Of a DNA stretch of 64,000 nt, positions 25,542-34,544 are shown piece after piece (within the stretch, counting starts at the first letter, position 1; each line of letters opens with the position of its first letter). Under the pieces are notes generated by a model. The model saw only the letters and a list, made by a program, of their open reading frames with translations. It did not search any database and was not told the DNA's origin. The stretch spans positions 124,001 to 188,000 of the forward strand of contig NZ_BMNE01000011.1 in assembly GCF_014646295.1 (NCBI RefSeq). The letters run 5' to 3'. The position numbers were made by a program, and so were the translations under genes. This DNA comes from Nocardia rhizosphaerihabitans. GTDB taxonomy: Bacteria; Actinomycetota; Actinomycetes; Mycobacteriales; Mycobacteriaceae.

Positions 25542-25883
25542 CTATCGTGATCGCAGCTCGATCGACTGACGATCTACATCGAGGCGGATCAAGCCGGATC
25601 CCCACACCCACGCTCCATCTAGGCCACCTACGATCCCGCCGCCGTCGAGAACATGGTCCCGGTCGCCGGCGAGTGCTTCGCATGCCCAGGACGCACGCAT
25701 GTGCCGGGGTTCGACCTCGCTGATCGGCTCATCGAAACCGAAAGGGCAATGCTCGAACCCGGCCTCGGTGAGCACCACATCAAGGGCCGCGCTCACCGCA
25801 GCCAAGCTCTCGGAGCTGGGTGGGTGAAGGTCGAACCAGGGCTGCCAGGACTCACGATTGCTCCGAAAGTTGCCTTCCTGCAT
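25542..25883 (-). CDS. Hypothetical protein, 113 residues (doubtful)
   Basis: The frame has balanced composition unlike the shadow ORFs around it, with stretches such as SLAAVSAALDVVLTEAGFEH and a tail ending IRLDVDRQSIELRSR. I do not recognise it. No good ribosome site precedes ATG 25883, so it may be the 3' part of a larger lost gene. The flanks (25380-25541 and 25884-26287) show nothing else that I can support. Confidence 0.3.
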   Translation of the reverse strand: MQEGNFRSNRESWQPWFDLHPPSSESLAAVSAALDVVLTEAGFEHCPFGFDEPISEVEPRHMRASWACEALAGDRDHVLDGGGIVGGLDGAWVWGSGLIRLDVDRQSIELRSR

Positions 25884-26287
25884 GACAAAGCGAACGGCCG
25901 AGGATGCCTATCTGGTTGGCAAGCAACGCTGCACAGGTTCACAAGTGAGAGGACGCGGGCGCGGCAACCACAAAGTTAGCTGCCTAATTGCTGATCGCTG
26001 AAATTCCCCCGCGCGTCGTGCTCCGACACGCCGACAGGCGGGCGACTTCAAGGCGAGCGTCTATATGCACTCACCCGAGTATCGGGAAGTCCGTGAAGCG
26101 ATCCTGTAGAAGACACCGGGCGGCCACAAGACCACGCCGCATCGCCGCAAGGTCAGCCAACGGAGAGACGCGAATCCGCTGGTAGACCACTTCTGTGGAC
26201 GATGTCGAGCGCGTTCCGTTTGTGACCGTTTTGGTGACCGTTTTGAGGCTGAAGACCCGGTATCCACGATGATCTCCGGTGACGGCA

Positions 26288-26323
26288 GCGGCCCCGCCTC
26301 GGATGTCTCCGACGCGGGGCCGC
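26288..26323 (-). terminator. Terminator of glcB
   Basis: A perfect 10-bp stem, GCGGCCCCGC (26288-26297) and GCGGGGCCGC (26314-26323), is extended by CTCGGA/TCCGA pairing. It lies 47 bases beyond the malate synthase stop on the minus strand. Confidence 0.75.
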
Positions 26324-26369
26324 AAGCGAAAAGAGCTGCTATGAGCTACTTTTCAAGCACTCGACACCA

Positions 26370-28547
26370 CTACTTCTGCGCGGCCTTGAACTCGCGACGG
26401 CGGCGGTGCAGGATCGGCTCGGTGTAGCCGTTGGGCTGCTTGGTGCCCTCGAGCACCAGCTCCTTGGCCGCCTGGAACGCGATCGAGGCGTCGAAGTTCG
26501 GCGCCATCGGGCGGTAGGCCTTGTCACCGGCGTTCTGGCGGTCCACGACCGGCGCCATGCGCTCGAGGCTGGCGATCACGTCGGCCTCGGTGACGATGCC
26601 GTGGCGCAGCCAGTTGGCGACCAGCTGGCTCGAGATGCGCAGCGTGGCACGGTCTTCCATCAGGCCGATGTCGTTGATGTCGGGCACCTTGGAGCAGCCG
26701 ACACCGTGATCGATCCAGCGGACCACGTAGCCCAGGATGCCCTGGGAGTTGTTGTCCAGCTCCTGACGCTTCTCCTCGTCGGACCAGTCGGTGGACTGAG
26801 CCAGCGGGATCTCGAGGATCTGGTCGACGGTGGCACGCGGGCCGCCCTTGGCGATCTCGGACTGCCGCTTGAACACGTCCACCTGGTGGTAGTGGGTGGC
26901 GTGCAGGGTGGCGGCGGTCGGCGAGGGCACCCACGCGGTGTTGGCGCCTGCCTTCGGGTGCACGATCTTCTGCTCGAGCATGCCGGCCATCAGGTCGGGC
27001 ATGGCCCACATGCCCTTGCCGATCTGGGCCTTGCCGGGCAGGCCCTTGGCCAGGCCGGTGTCGACGTTCCAGTCCTCGTAGGAGGTGATCCAGGTCTGGG
27101 TCTTCATCTCGGCCTTGCGGACCATCGGCCCGGCCTCCATGGAGGTGTGGATCTCGTCGCCGGTGCGGTCGAGGAAGCCGGTGTTGATGAACACCACGCG
27201 ATCCTTGGCGGCCTCGATCGACGCGGCGAGGTTGACCGTGGTGCGGCGCTCCTCGTCCATGATGCCGACCTTGAGGGTGTTGCAGGTCAGGCCGAGGACG
27301 TCCTCGATCCGGCCGAACAGCTCGTTGGTGAACGCGGCCTCGTCGGGGCCGTGCATCTTCGGCTTCACGATGTAGACCGAGCCGGTGCGGGTGTTGGCCA
27401 GCTGGGCGGAGCCGTTGAGCGAGTGCACGGCGATCAGCGAGGTGATCAGGCCGTCCATGATGCCCTCGGGAACTTCGTTGCCCTGCGCGTCGATGATCGC
27501 GTCGGAGGTCATCAGGTGACCCACGTTGCGCACGAACAGCAGCGAACGGCCGTGCAGCACCAGCTCGGAACCGTCGAGCGCGGTGAACACGCGGTCGGGG
27601 TTCATCGTGCGGGTGAAGGTCTTGCCGTTCTTGGTGACCTCTTCGGCCAGGTCGCCCTTCATCAGGCCGAGCCAGTTGCGGTAACAGACGACCTTGTCCT
27701 CGGCGTCGACCGCGGCGACCGAGTCCTCGAAGTCCATGATCGTGGTGAGGGCGGACTCGAGCACGATGTCCTTGACACCGGCGGTGTCGGTGGAGCCGAT
27801 CGGCGAGTTCGCGTCGATCTGGATCTCGATGTGCAGGCCGTTGTGCTTGAGCAGCACCGAGGTCGGGGCCTCGGGGTCGCCCAGGTAGCCGACGAGCTGC
27901 GACGGGTCGGCCAGGCCGATGTCGGTGCCGTCTTCCAGGCCGATCTCGAGCTCGCCGTCGACGATCTTGTAGTACGACGAACCGATGTGCGAGCCGGTGA
28001 TCAGGGTGACGGCGTCGTCGAGGAAGTTGCGACCCCACTCGATGACCTTGTCGCCGCGCACGCGGTTGTAGCCGGTGCCCTTCTCGGCGCCGTTGGCCTC
28101 GGAGATGGCGTCGGTGCCGTAGAGCGCGTCGTAGAGCGAGCCCCAGCGCGCGTTGGCGGCGTTGATCGCGAAGCGCGCGTTCATCACCGGCACCACGAGC
28201 TGCGGGCCCGCGGTGGTGGCGATCTCGGCGTCGACGTTGCCGGTGCCGATCTGGAACGGGGCGGGCTCGGGACGCAGGTAACCGATCTCGGTCAGGAACT
28301 CCTTGTAGGCGCCCTTGTCGTAGCCGGCGCCCGGGCTCTCCTGGTGCCAGGCGTCGAGCTTGCCCTGGATCTCGTCGCGTTCGGCCAGCAGTGCACGGTT
28401 GCGCGGCGCGAGGTCGTTGATGACCTGCTCGGCGCCGGCCCAGAACGCGGCGGAATCTACGCCGGTACCGGGGAGCGCCTCGTTCTCGATGAAATCGTGG
28501 AGAACGCTGGCCACCTGGAGCCCGCCGACCTGAATCCGCTCTGTCAT
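26370..28547 (-). CDS. glcB: Malate synthase G
   Basis: A 725-residue malate synthase of the G isoform, which condenses glyoxylate with acetyl-CoA to malate in the cytosol as the second glyoxylate-shunt step. Length and N-terminus (MTERIQVGGLQVASVLHDFI) match the family. RNVGHLMTSDAI, YIVKPKMHGPDEAAF and GIMDEERRTTVNLAASI (metal and glyoxylate region) are present, as are the late catalytic stretch PSPTAATLHATHYHQVDV and VRWIDHGVGCSKVPDI. It appears monocistronic, with its own terminator. It is needed for growth on fatty acids or acetate, which fits the many acyl-CoA genes around it. I treat it as the first core gene to the right of the proposed island. Confidence 0.97.
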   Translation of the reverse strand: MTERIQVGGLQVASVLHDFIENEALPGTGVDSAAFWAGAEQVINDLAPRNRALLAERDEIQGKLDAWHQESPGAGYDKGAYKEFLTEIGYLRPEPAPFQIGTGNVDAEIATTAGPQLVVPVMNARFAINAANARWGSLYDALYGTDAISEANGAEKGTGYNRVRGDKVIEWGRNFLDDAVTLITGSHIGSSYYKIVDGELEIGLEDGTDIGLADPSQLVGYLGDPEAPTSVLLKHNGLHIEIQIDANSPIGSTDTAGVKDIVLESALTTIMDFEDSVAAVDAEDKVVCYRNWLGLMKGDLAEEVTKNGKTFTRTMNPDRVFTALDGSELVLHGRSLLFVRNVGHLMTSDAIIDAQGNEVPEGIMDGLITSLIAVHSLNGSAQLANTRTGSVYIVKPKMHGPDEAAFTNELFGRIEDVLGLTCNTLKVGIMDEERRTTVNLAASIEAAKDRVVFINTGFLDRTGDEIHTSMEAGPMVRKAEMKTQTWITSYEDWNVDTGLAKGLPGKAQIGKGMWAMPDLMAGMLEQKIVHPKAGANTAWVPSPTAATLHATHYHQVDVFKRQSEIAKGGPRATVDQILEIPLAQSTDWSDEEKRQELDNNSQGILGYVVRWIDHGVGCSKVPDINDIGLMEDRATLRISSQLVANWLRHGIVTEADVIASLERMAPVVDRQNAGDKAYRPMAPNFDASIAFQAAKELVLEGTKQPNGYTEPILHRRRREFKAAQK

Positions 28548-28794
28548 CTACTGCCTCACTTTTGAGAAAGACGGGTGGGGAAAAGTCGATGTCATGTTAC
28601 CCGTGGGTAGTGGTGACACCTCGTGTGGGTTCGAACGCCGCAGGAGCGCCGTCCATTCCGCCACGCCGAGACGCCGAGGTCGGCGCGGTGGGCGTGGCGA
28701 GCCACCCCTTGATTGTAGGCACCCGGAGAATTAATGTACTGACCGGAACATTTCTCGGCGGACAGCGCTGGTTGCCCGGCGGAGTGGAGGCACG

Positions 28795-29454
28795 ATGAGC
28801 GTCGCGCAGCCCGGCGAACCCGTCGCTCCCGTCCGACGCCGTGGCCGCCCACCCGCCGCCGACCGCAGCGCGGCGGGCACCGGTGATCGCATCCGCGCCG
28901 CCGCCCTCGATCTGTTCGCCGAACGCGGCTTCCACGGCACCGGCGTCGCCGAGATCGGCGCGAAGGCCGACGTCCAGCGCGGCGCGCTGTACTACCACAT
29001 CGGTTCCAAGGAAGAGCTGCTGTGGGAGATCCTCGGCGACTACACCCGGCTGCTGCTCGACGACGCCGAACGCATCGTCGCGGCGGGCGACGATCCGGTC
29101 CAGACCCTGCGCCTGCTCATTCGCAGTCATGTGGAGCTGATCGTCACGCACCGGCGCGCGGTGGCCGTGCACCTGCGCGACGCGGACGCGCTCACCGGGC
29201 AACGCGCCACCGAACTGCAGCAGTTGCGTGACCGGCTCCAGCGCCGCTGGCAGGACGTCATCGATGCCGGCTTCGCCGCGGGGCAGTTGCGCACCGCCGA
29301 TCATGTCGTCACCAACGGCCTGCTCGGCATGCTGAACTCGCTCGGCTTCTGGTACCGCGAGCGCGGTGCGCACTCCCCCGCCGAGATCGCCGAGATCCTC
29401 ACCGACACCGTCCTGTCCGGGCTCACCGCCCCGGGCGACAACACGAAAGGCTGA
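28795..29454 (+). CDS. TetR-family regulator
   Basis: A 219-residue TetR repressor. After a basic N-terminal arm (RRRGRPPAADRS), the HTH spans about residues 28-75, with AALDLFAERGFHGTGVAEIG and GALYYHIGSKEELLWEIL. The C-terminal ligand and dimer domain is helical and resembles KstR2/FadR-type TetR proteins that respond to acyl-CoA. Its stop is two bases before the acyl-CoA dehydrogenase start, so both share one message; control of its own operon is the usual arrangement. No obvious palindrome is seen in 28700-28794. Confidence 0.92.
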   Translation: MSVAQPGEPVAPVRRRGRPPAADRSAAGTGDRIRAAALDLFAERGFHGTGVAEIGAKADVQRGALYYHIGSKEELLWEILGDYTRLLLDDAERIVAAGDDPVQTLRLLIRSHVELIVTHRRAVAVHLRDADALTGQRATELQQLRDRLQRRWQDVIDAGFAAGQLRTADHVVTNGLLGMLNSLGFWYRERGAHSPAEIAEILTDTVLSGLTAPGDNTKG

Positions 29455-29456
29455 CC

Positions 29457-30746
29457 ATGGCTTGGGATTTCGAGACCGATCCGGAGTACCAGCGCAAGCT
29501 CGACTGGGTCGCGGAGTTCGTCCGCACCGAGGTCGAGCCACTGGATCTGCTCTACCCCAACCCGTACGACCGGACCAATCCGGAGATCAGCGCGCTGATG
29601 CGGCCGCTGCAGCAGCAGGTCAAGGATCAGGGGCTGTGGGCCTGCCATCTCGGTCCCGAACTCGGCGGGCCGGGATACGGTCAGCTCAAGCTCGCCCTGC
29701 TCAACGAAGTGCTCGGCACCTCGATGTGGGCGCCGCTCGTGTTCGGTTGTCAGGCACCGGATTCCGGCAACGCCGAGATCCTGGCGCACTTCGGCACCGC
29801 GGAGCAGAAGGAGAAGTACCTGCAGCCGCTGCTCGACGGCGAGATCGGCTCCTGCTACGTGATGACCGAGCCCACCGGCGGCTCGGATCCGACGGCGTTC
29901 CGCACCACCGCGGTCCGCGACGGTGACGAGTGGGTCATCAACGGCGAGAAGTGGTTCAACTCCTGCGCCGAGTTCGCCACCTTCCACATCGTGATGGTGG
30001 TGACCGACCCGGACGCCGAACCGCATCTGCGCTTGTCGATGTTCATCGTTCCGGCCGACGCGCCCGGCCTCGAACTGGTGCGCAATTTCACGGTGCCCGG
30101 CTTCAGCGAACACGAAGGGCACCTGCGATTCACCGACGTGCGCGTGCCCGCCGATCATCTGCTCGGCGCGGAGGGCGCCGGTTTCGTCGTCGCACAGACC
30201 CGGCTCGGCGGCGGTCGCGTGCACCACGCGATGCGCACGGTCGCGTTGGTACGCAAGGCGTTCGACATGATGTGTGAGCGCGCGGTGTCGCGCCCGGCCC
30301 GCAAAGGCGTGCTCGGCGGCTTCCAGATGACCCAGGAACGCATCGCCGACAGCTGGATCCAGATGGAGCAGTTCCGCTTGCTCGTCCTGCGCACAGCCTG
30401 GCGCATCGACCAGGCCCAGGACTACCGCGCCGTCCGCAAGGACATCGCCGCCATCAAGGTAGCGATGCCGACCGTCATGAACGACATCGCCCGCCGCGCG
30501 CTGCATCTGCACGGCGCGTTGGGTGTCAGCACCGACCTCCCGTTCCTCGACATGACCACCTACGCGGAGGTCATGGCCATCGCCGACGGACCCACCGAGG
30601 TCCACAAGATCACCCTCGCCAAAGAAGTCCTCAAGCAGTACGCCCCCGCGGACCCGGTGTACCCCACCGGTTTCCGCCCCGCCCTGCGCGAGCAGGCCCG
30701 CGACCTGGTCGCCCGCCGCCTCGAACGCGAGGTCGGCAACCTCTGA
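29457..30746 (+). CDS. Acyl-CoA dehydrogenase
   Basis: A 429-residue flavin acyl-CoA dehydrogenase. The FAD and substrate segments are YVMTEPTGGSDPT (about 138), WVINGEKWFNS (about 159), FSEHEGHLRFTDVRVPADHL and the C-terminal LHLHGALGVSTDLPFLDM. It would introduce the alpha-beta double bond in acyl-CoA during beta-oxidation. It is longer than the classical 380 residues and resembles the ACAD11/FadE2-like subgroup, which prefers long or branched acyl chains. It is translated directly after the TetR gene and probably regulated by it. The next gene on the right is convergent. Confidence 0.93.
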   Translation: MAWDFETDPEYQRKLDWVAEFVRTEVEPLDLLYPNPYDRTNPEISALMRPLQQQVKDQGLWACHLGPELGGPGYGQLKLALLNEVLGTSMWAPLVFGCQAPDSGNAEILAHFGTAEQKEKYLQPLLDGEIGSCYVMTEPTGGSDPTAFRTTAVRDGDEWVINGEKWFNSCAEFATFHIVMVVTDPDAEPHLRLSMFIVPADAPGLELVRNFTVPGFSEHEGHLRFTDVRVPADHLLGAEGAGFVVAQTRLGGGRVHHAMRTVALVRKAFDMMCERAVSRPARKGVLGGFQMTQERIADSWIQMEQFRLLVLRTAWRIDQAQDYRAVRKDIAAIKVAMPTVMNDIARRALHLHGALGVSTDLPFLDMTTYAEVMAIADGPTEVHKITLAKEVLKQYAPADPVYPTGFRPALREQARDLVARRLEREVGNL

Positions 30747-30785
30747 TCGGAAGGTCACCGCCGGGAATCCGGAGCGGTCGCGTTC

Positions 30786-31238
30786 TCAGTCCACGCGCCG
30801 CACGTCGGTGGTCTCGGCGGTGACCGGCACGCCCGACACACTGTGGGGCCGCAGCTCGGCGATGACCTCGCCGGCACGGTCGACGAGGGTCGAGTGTCGT
30901 TCGCCGGCGGCGAAGGCGTGTCGTTCACCCCACTGGCGTAGCGCGACGATGGTCGTGAACAGGTCTCGCCCGGCGTCGGTGAGCTCGTAGACGTGTCGTT
31001 TGCCGCTCGGGGTGGCGCTGGTGGTGAGGATGCCGTCGTCGACGAGCCTGCGCAGGCGGTCGGCGAGGATATTGCGGGCGATCCCGAGTCGCTGCCGGAA
31101 CTCGGTGAACGAGCCGGGTCCGTCCATGGCGTCGCGGACGATGAGCAGGCTCCAGCGGTCACCCACCAGGTCGACGGTACGAGCGACCGGGCAGGCGGGA
31201 TCGGTCCACGCGCGATCGACGCCGGACGTCGGTGTCAT
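30786..31238 (-). CDS. HxlR-family winged-helix regulator
   Basis: A 150-residue HxlR-type regulator. The family hallmark Cys is in DPACPVARTVDLVGDRWSLL (about residue 16), followed by FTEFRQRLGIARNILADRLR and the wing in SGKRHVYELTDAGR. A short C-terminal extension follows. Start ATG 31238 is preferred to GTG 31244. It is divergent from the MFS gene at 31323 across 84 bases, the usual layout for a regulator controlling its efflux pump. HxlR proteins often sense thiol or electrophile stress through the conserved Cys. Confidence 0.9.
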   Translation of the reverse strand: MTPTSGVDRAWTDPACPVARTVDLVGDRWSLLIVRDAMDGPGSFTEFRQRLGIARNILADRLRRLVDDGILTTSATPSGKRHVYELTDAGRDLFTTIVALRQWGERHAFAAGERHSTLVDRAGEVIAELRPHSVSGVPVTAETTDVRRVD

Positions 31239-31322
31239 CCTCACCCCTCACGTCGGGTTGCATTTCGAAACCATTATTCCCTATCGTGAGTTGGTTGCAT
31301 TTTGCTACCAATTGGAGGGCTG

Positions 31323-32543
31323 ATGGCCACCGGAATCACGCGACCGCGGCAGTCGCTGCTGGCGTCGGTGTGCGCCACGGCGGTGGCGACGATCTACGCG
31401 ATCCAGCCGGTGCTGGAGACGGCGGGCGCCGAGCTGGGGTTGCCCGCCGAGTCGCTGGGCCTGCTGGTCGCCGCCGGGCAGATCGGCTATTTCGCCGGGC
31501 TGATCCTGCTGGTGCCGCTCGGCGACCTGATGAACCGGCGCGGGCTCATCAGCGGGCTGCTGGCGCTCACCGGGGTGGGCGCGGCGCTCACGGCCGCCGC
31601 GCCGACCGGTGTCGTCGCGATGGTGGGGCTCGCCGTCGCCGGGGTGTTCGCGGTCGTCGTGCAGGTGAGCGTCGCCTATGCGGCCGCGGTGTCCGCGCCC
31701 GGCGAACGCGGCCGCGTCATCGGTGCTGTCACCTCGGGAGTGGTGGTCGGCATCCTCGGGGTCCGCGTCGTCGCGGGCGTCCTCGGCGACACGCTCGGGT
31801 GGCGGGTCGTGTTCGTGCTGCTGGCCGGGTTGTGCGCGGCGCTCGCCGTCGTCACCCGAGCGGCTCTGGGCTCGGACACCCGAACGCCCGGCGCGCGCTA
31901 CACACAGATCCTGCGGTCGATGGGACGCCTCGTGGTCACCGATCGCCTGTTCCGGAGCCGTGGCCTGATCACCTTCTTCCTGTTCGCCTCCTTCGGCACC
32001 CTCTGGAGCGGCCTGGCCCTGCCGCTCGGCGCCGAGCCGTGGTCACTCGGCACCACCGAGATCGGGCTCTTCGGGTTGGCGGGCCTGGCCGGCGCTCTCG
32101 GCGCGGGCCGGGCGGGCAGGTGGGCCGATGCCGGTCGCGCACAGGTGATCAGTGGGTGGTCGCTGCTGATCCTGGCCGGATCCTGGCTGCTCATCGCCCC
32201 GATGGGACCGACCCTGCTCCCGCTCGTGGTCGGCATCGTCGTGCTCGACTTCGCCGTGCAGGCCGTGCACGTCTCCAGTCAGCACCTGCTGACCACCGCG
32301 CACCCCGACCGCACCGGCAGCGTCATCGGCGCCTACATGACCTGCTATTCCGCCGGGTCCGCACTCGGCGCGGTCACCACCACGTTGGCCTACGCCGCGT
32401 GGGGCTGGTGGGCCGCCTGCGCGTTCGGTGCCGCCTACGCCCTGTGCGGCTTCGCCGTCTGGGGGCTGACCCAGCTCCGCGTCACAGTCACCGCGACGAC
32501 GGAAGCCGTGGGAATTCAACCGGATCCGTGCCCACGGGCGTGA
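31323..32543 (+). CDS. MFS efflux transporter
   Basis: A 406-residue major facilitator with about 12 hydrophobic segments. The motif A-like loop LGDLMNRRGLISGLL follows TM2, and SVAYAAAVSAPGERGRVIGA lies near TM4-5. It belongs to the drug:H+ antiporter-like group (EmrD/YnfM/Bcr-type arrangement, with HLLTTAHPDRTGSVIGAY in the second half). The start ATG 31323 follows TTGGAGGGCTG. It is divergent from the HxlR gene and presumably under its control. The substrate is unknown. Confidence 0.9.
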   Translation: MATGITRPRQSLLASVCATAVATIYAIQPVLETAGAELGLPAESLGLLVAAGQIGYFAGLILLVPLGDLMNRRGLISGLLALTGVGAALTAAAPTGVVAMVGLAVAGVFAVVVQVSVAYAAAVSAPGERGRVIGAVTSGVVVGILGVRVVAGVLGDTLGWRVVFVLLAGLCAALAVVTRAALGSDTRTPGARYTQILRSMGRLVVTDRLFRSRGLITFFLFASFGTLWSGLALPLGAEPWSLGTTEIGLFGLAGLAGALGAGRAGRWADAGRAQVISGWSLLILAGSWLLIAPMGPTLLPLVVGIVVLDFAVQAVHVSSQHLLTTAHPDRTGSVIGAYMTCYSAGSALGAVTTTLAYAAWGWWAACAFGAAYALCGFAVWGLTQLRVTVTATTEAVGIQPDPCPRA

Positions 32544-32567
32544 GCGTACGGACAGAGCACCCTTCGA

Positions 32568-33260
32568 TCAGCTCATCGGCGTGACCGGATGGACCGAGAG
32601 ATCGCACACCGACAGCGACTCGGACACCGCAACGGTGTCGGTCGTATTCGGCGCGGTCACCCGCAGCCCCGTGTAGGCCGGGCACACCGCGCCCGAGGCG
32701 TCGGTGGAGGTGCCCTCCACCACGGCTTCCGCACCGTGGTCCTGGGTGAGTATCACGGTCACGGGCTCGCTCTGGCTGGGTGGCAGTCCACCGAGGTAGC
32801 CCCGCGGGGTGCGGGTGGCGTACGCGGTGACCTCGCCGATCGCGTCCACGCCCGGATAGCCGGTGAGCGAACAGGGCCCGCTGGCACCGACCAGCCGGAA
32901 GCGCAGGGTCAGGCCCTGGTGGCCCGCAGCGGCGGTGACCGGGCCGACGCCGACCAGCACCTGGCCGTCGGCGCAGGCGGGAGCGGAATCCGGGAGCGGG
33001 AAACTCGGCGGGCTCGGCGGGCCCGCGGTGGCCGCCGGGGCCGATGGCACGGGCGGGCCCGGAGCAGGCACAGCGACGGGTGGGACGAGGGTGGCCGGTC
33101 CCGCGGCACTCGACTTGACCGAGGAAGCCGGTCCCGGCGCGGGCAGGGTCGGACTCGGCCTCTCCGCTGGTGCGTTCGTCCCGCCGGAATCGTTGCCACA
33201 GCCGGCGAGCAGCAGGACCGCCGCGCACGTCACGGTGGCCGGAATCAGCGCTGTCCGCAT
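32568..33260 (-). CDS. DUF4232 lipoprotein
   Basis: A 230-residue lipoprotein: the lipobox LLLAGCGND places the lipid-anchored Cys at residue 21. A Pro/Ala/Ser-rich spacer of about 70 residues follows (wall-spanning linker type). The C-terminal domain (about 95-230) matches DUF4232, with CADGQVLVGVGPVTAAAGHQ, RLVGASGPCSLTGYPGVDAI and a final CDLSVHPVTP. Paired Cys residues suggest two disulphides. ATG 33260 has AGGAG upstream. DUF4232 proteins are common surface lipoproteins of actinobacteria with no firm function. It ends close to the convergent MFS gene. Confidence 0.88.
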   Translation of the reverse strand: MRTALIPATVTCAAVLLLAGCGNDSGGTNAPAERPSPTLPAPGPASSVKSSAAGPATLVPPVAVPAPGPPVPSAPAATAGPPSPPSFPLPDSAPACADGQVLVGVGPVTAAAGHQGLTLRFRLVGASGPCSLTGYPGVDAIGEVTAYATRTPRGYLGGLPPSQSEPVTVILTQDHGAEAVVEGTSTDASGAVCPAYTGLRVTAPNTTDTVAVSESLSVCDLSVHPVTPMS

Positions 33261-33464
33261 GAGCACCACTCCTCGCGATCGCCCGACGGGCACCTCACCC
33301 CGAAAATGTATCGCGACCTGCCCCTTGGCCGTTCCCCTCGGAATCGGAGCGTTACCGGAAATAAATCAGCCGACATCCGGCGCGGCGTATGCCACCATGA
33401 ATTCCACGCTGGTCATTCGCACCGGCGCGAGACCGACGAGACATTTCGAGAGGAGGAGACGGCC

Positions 33465-33581
33465 GTGAAAACCCTTGCGCCACTGCGACAGTCCGAAAAG
33501 ACCTATCGCCGCGCCGATTCGGCCCGCATCGCGCGAAGCGCAGGCAGCGATGCCATGGCCCGTCTCCGGTTCGCGCACTGA
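33465..33581 (+). CDS. 38-residue small basic protein (putative)
   Basis: GTG 33465 follows a very strong ribosome site (AGGAGGAGA, about 33451-33459). The 38-codon frame reads VKTLAPLRQSEKTYRRADSA and then RIARSAGSDAMARLRFAH. It is strongly basic, with no membrane segment. It precedes the HNH-Wbl pair by about 60 bases on the same strand. I do not recognise it. The ribosome site and codon use argue for a real gene; it could be a leader peptide or small regulator. Confidence 0.45.
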   Translation: MKTLAPLRQSEKTYRRADSARIARSAGSDAMARLRFAH

Positions 33582-33639
33582 CGCGGTAACCCACTCAGCT
33601 TCGACTGTCGTTCACTTCTCTCGAAACATGGTGATTCCC

Positions 33640-34182
33640 ATGACGATCCGTCATGCCGTCGACCCGATGGCGCCCACTTCCGACACCTGGATACGCACCA
33701 GGGTGCTCGTACTCAACGCCAGCTACGAGGCCCTCGACGAGATCACCGCCGACCGGGCCGTGACACTGCTGATCAGCGGCGCCGCGGAGACCGTCATCGA
33801 GCGCGCGCCGCGGTTCCCGATCCGGTCCCAGCACCTGGTCATCGGGCTGCCGGAGACGATCCGGCTGCTGCGTTACGTCTACCTGGGCCATGTCGCCGCG
33901 GTGGGTGAGGACAGCCGCGCCACGCTGGCCGGTGTCCTGCGCCGCGACAAGCACCGCTGCGGCTACTGCGCCGACTGGGCGCAGACCGTCGACCACATCC
34001 GCCCGCGCAGCAGGGGTGGACCGAACACCTGGGGCAACCTGATCGCCTGCTGCGGCCCCTGCAATACGAGCAAGGCCGACCGCACCCCCGAAGAAGCGGG
34101 GATGCGGCTGCTGTGGGAGCCCAAGGCTCCCGACCCGCTGGCCCGCACCCAGCGCCGGATCTGGAAGGAGTACGCGCCGTGA
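33640..34182 (+). CDS. HNH endonuclease domain protein
   Basis: A protein of about 180 residues with the conserved N-terminal block TRVLVLNASYEALDEITADR and a C-terminal HNH nuclease. The zinc pairs are CGYC (107-110) and CGPC, and the catalytic segment is TVDHIRPRSRGGPNTWGNLI. This is the common actinobacterial HNH protein of about 170 residues, whose biological role is not firmly known; it is not tied to a phage here. The start is uncertain: ATG 33628, 33640 and 33667 are in frame and none has a good ribosome site. The stop overlaps the Wbl start (GTGA), so the two proteins are co-translated. Confidence 0.88.
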   Translation: MTIRHAVDPMAPTSDTWIRTRVLVLNASYEALDEITADRAVTLLISGAAETVIERAPRFPIRSQHLVIGLPETIRLLRYVYLGHVAAVGEDSRATLAGVLRRDKHRCGYCADWAQTVDHIRPRSRGGPNTWGNLIACCGPCNTSKADRTPEEAGMRLLWEPKAPDPLARTQRRIWKEYAP

Positions 34183-34433
34183 CCACCACCGACCTCGCAC
34201 TGACCGAACTGCTGACTCTGTCCGATTCCGGGCAATGGCACCGCGCCGCCTGCCGGGGTGACCCGAACCACGAGGCCTGGTTCCCGTACCCGTCGCAGGA
34301 CTTCGACTACGCCCGCCGGATCTGCGCCGGTTGCCCGTTGCTCGCGGGGTGCACCGAGTACGCGGCGCAGACCGGACAGTCGGGGGTCTGGGGTGGTCGT
34401 GAATACGACCGCGGACGGGTGATCCGCGAGTGA
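34179..34433 (+). CDS. WhiB-like (Wbl) iron-sulphur transcription regulator
   Basis: An 84-residue Wbl protein. The four [4Fe-4S] Cys ligands are Cys25 (AACRGDPN), Cys49 and Cys52 (ICAGC) and Cys58 (GCTEYA), followed by the GVWGGREYDRGR turn and a short basic tail. Wbl proteins bind the sigma-A C-terminal domain and adjust transcription in response to redox or antibiotic stress. GTG 34179 overlaps the HNH stop by 4 bp. A strong hairpin follows at once (34441-34471), closing the unit. The subclass cannot be assigned with confidence. Confidence 0.93.
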   Translation: MTTTDLALTELLTLSDSGQWHRAACRGDPNHEAWFPYPSQDFDYARRICAGCPLLAGCTEYAAQTGQSGVWGGREYDRGRVIRE

Positions 34434-34440
34434 CCGGCCG

Positions 34441-34471
34441 GGGCCGGGTGCCGTCGTGACGCCCGGCCCCG
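34441..34471 (+). terminator. Hairpin terminator after the wbl gene
   Basis: A perfect 9-bp stem, GGGGCCGGG (34441-34449) and CCCGGCCCC (34463-34471), with a 13-base loop, lies 7 bases past the stop and has no U tract. Confidence 0.65.
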
Positions 34472-34544
34472 CGCTGTGACCAGCGTCGATGCGCACCGGT
34501 ATGCACCGTGCGACCCGCCGAGGTCGTGTCCTTAAACTTGCCCC

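Noticed and set aside
26406..28565. 719-codon plus-strand ORF opposite malate synthase
   Set aside because: Shadow of glcB: third-base GC bias leaves the antisense frame open. Composition is repetitive (Val, Gly, His, Asp) with no family pattern.
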